A stretch of 64,000 nucleotides of DNA, taken from NCBI GenBank assembly GCA_947387575.1, contig CANDOC010000003.1, positions 372,001 to 436,000 on the forward strand. The letters run 5' to 3'. Shown here one piece after another: positions 63,247 to 64,000 of this stretch. The notes below the pieces were generated by a model that did not search any database, was not told the origin of the DNA, and saw nothing but the letters and a program-made list of their open reading frames with translations. The DNA is from Spongorhabdus nitratireducens. GTDB lineage: Bacteria > Pseudomonadota > Gammaproteobacteria > Pseudomonadales > Endozoicomonadaceae. Position 1 is the first letter of the stretch; each line of letters starts with the position of its first letter. The position numbers and the translations under genes are program-made.

Positions 63247-63323
63247 GGTGAATGGTGAATGGTGAATGGTGAATGGTGAATGGTGAATGGTGAATGGTGA
63301 ATGGTGAATGGTGAATGGTGAAT
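63247..63323. repeat. Tandem heptamer array GGTGAAT x11
   Basis: Eleven exact copies of GGTGAAT, period 7. It differs from the other heptamer array by one base (T for C) and has the same orientation. Confidence 0.95.
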
Positions 63324-63373
63324 GGCTTGAGTGTGAAATGTAACTCGAACCTGTCAAGCCACTCCGGACAACT

Positions 63374-63401
63374 CTTCACCAATCACCTTTCACTATTCAC
63401 C
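63374..63401. repeat. Four degenerate inverted heptamers
   Basis: CTTCACC-AATCACC-TTTCACT-ATTCACC (63374-63401) are imperfect copies of the heptamer in opposite orientation. They lie 50 bases from the 11-copy array, so the two could pair in RNA or single-stranded DNA. Confidence 0.7.
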
Positions 63402-63437
63402 AAACGAAAGCAAAGCAGAGGTCTCAGTTACCGCTCA

Positions 63438-64000
63438 TTAGCCAAGCAGCTGTATCGCATACTGTGGCATCTGTTTGGTTTGCGCCAGGACAGTTCGACC
63501 TGCCTGCATCATCATCTGGTTCTTGGTCATATTGGTAGTTTCCTTGGCGAAATCCACATCCTTAATACGCTTGGCTGATGTTGTCAGGTTTTCCTGAGTG
63601 TTCTGCAGATTGGCTACCGTATAGTCAAGGCGGTTCTGCACCGCACCGAGGTTTGCACGCTCCTTGTCTACCTTGCCAAGTGCCCCGTCCAGCAGCTTTG
63701 TAGCAATCTGAGCGCCTGCCTGACTGTTGATATCAACCTGGCTGATACTCTTCTCGCTTTCCGCCCCCGTTGCAGTTTTTGCGGTAACACCAGTACCGCC
63801 CGATACAAACTTGGCCCCATTCAACCCATCTCCTATCGCAATAGCATCACCATTTTTGTCCTTCGCAACCGTCACGCCATCCAGGTTGTTCAGTGTTTTG
63901 ATGACCTCATCTTTGGTTGTGCCTTTGGCAAAGTTCAGGGTCTTGTCTGCGGTACCGTCACCATCTGAGTCAAACTCGATTGTGGCCGGACCTGCCCCCG
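63438..64000 (-). CDS. Flagellin, N-terminal part outside window
   Basis: The frame is open from the stop at 63438 to the window edge, so the gene continues beyond base 64000; the GTG at 63875 is internal. The C-terminal D1/D0 helices are conserved (QNRLDYTVANLQNTQENLTT, RIKDVDFAKE, MPQYAIQLLG), very close to the first flagellin. The upstream visible part contains DSDGDGTADKTLNFAKG-like sequence of the variable region. It is probably the main or one of the main flagellins of this cluster. Confidence 0.93.
   Translation of the reverse strand, partial: GAGPATIEFDSDGDGTADKTLNFAKGTTKDEVIKTLNNLDGVTVAKDKNGDAIAIGDGLNGAKFVSGGTGVTAKTATGAESEKSISQVDINSQAGAQIATKLLDGALGKVDKERANLGAVQNRLDYTVANLQNTQENLTTSAKRIKDVDFAKETTNMTKNQMMMQAGRTVLAQTKQMPQYAIQLLG

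Larger units (their letters stand above)
63071..63437. other. 367-bp gap between flagellin-like gene and flagellin 3
   Basis: No gene supported. It contains an 11-copy heptamer array (63247-63323) and four degenerate inverted copies (63374-63401). No terminator like that behind the first flagellin is visible for the third. Confidence 0.6.

Noticed and set aside
60469..63323. CRISPR array
   Set aside because: The tandem units are 7 bases with no spacers, and no cas genes are present.

Overview
The window looks like a chromosome segment of a marine, host-associated gammaproteobacterium of the Oceanospirillales, and Endozoicomonas or a close relative is my best guess. The guess rests on three things: the gammaproteobacterial recN / fur-bamE-rnfH-ratA-smpB-ssrA core order, Pseudomonas-like Fur and OmlA, and several secreted proteins with eukaryotic-like features (RING plus C2H2 zinc fingers, a nuclear-localisation-like basic tract, a toxin-type glycosyltransferase, a secreted endonuclease/phosphatase-fold protein). 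No sequence search was possible, so the genus is inference.

Layout. 1-1.5 kb: 3' part of an RNA-ligase-like gene. 1.6-14.1 kb: recN with a LexA-type box, then an accessory block (DUF1329/DUF1302 envelope pair, secreted RING/C2H2 protein, aldehyde dehydrogenase, AraC regulator), then fur, bamE, rnfH, ratA, smpB and tmRNA. 14.2-16.3 kb: a low-GC secreted protein of unknown function directly behind ssrA. 16.5-21.2 kb: a SufS/CsdA-SufE fusion, a TSUP transporter, tcdA/csdL and alanine dehydrogenase. 21.4-29.7 kb: methyltransferase, MFS transporter, rhamnose-mutarotase-like protein, aromatic amino acid permease, acyltransferase, acyl-CoA-dehydrogenase-like protein, DXD glycosyltransferase and acetate kinase. 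30.2-34 kb: cobalamin riboswitch, btuB, cobalamin adenosyltransferase-like gene and btuF. 34-47 kb: an unknown protein, glutaryl-CoA dehydrogenase, secreted EEP protein, a QseBC-like two-component system, CobD/CbiB-like protein, amine oxidase, HAD-like protein, TetR regulator, CNNM/CBS protein, divergent Nramp and a formate/nitrite transporter. 47.3-52.3 kb: an unknown secreted protein overlapping tail to tail a four-gene Mla/Pqi-type lipid transport operon.

52.3-64 kb holds a flagellar late cluster read on the minus strand in the order flagellin, (divergent flagellin), flagellin, flaG, fliD, fliS, fliT-like, fliK, fliL, fliA, motA, motB. Apart from the extra flagellins and flaG, this is the order of the lateral-flagellar lafABCDEFSTU set. 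The gaps between these flagellin genes carry pure 7-bp tandem repeats (GGTGAAC x7 and GGTGAAT x11) and a pair of palindromic 31-bp direct repeats.

How the parts work together: the B12 cluster gives uptake (BtuB, BtuF) and adenosylation, with CobD/CbiB for corrinoid salvage, but btuCD are not in the window. The Csd-type fusion and TcdA plausibly form one sulfur-relay / tRNA t6A-cyclisation unit. The Mla-type operon has permease, ATPase, MCE protein and lipoprotein. The least explained parts are the secreted accessory proteins and the repeat-bearing flagellin region.
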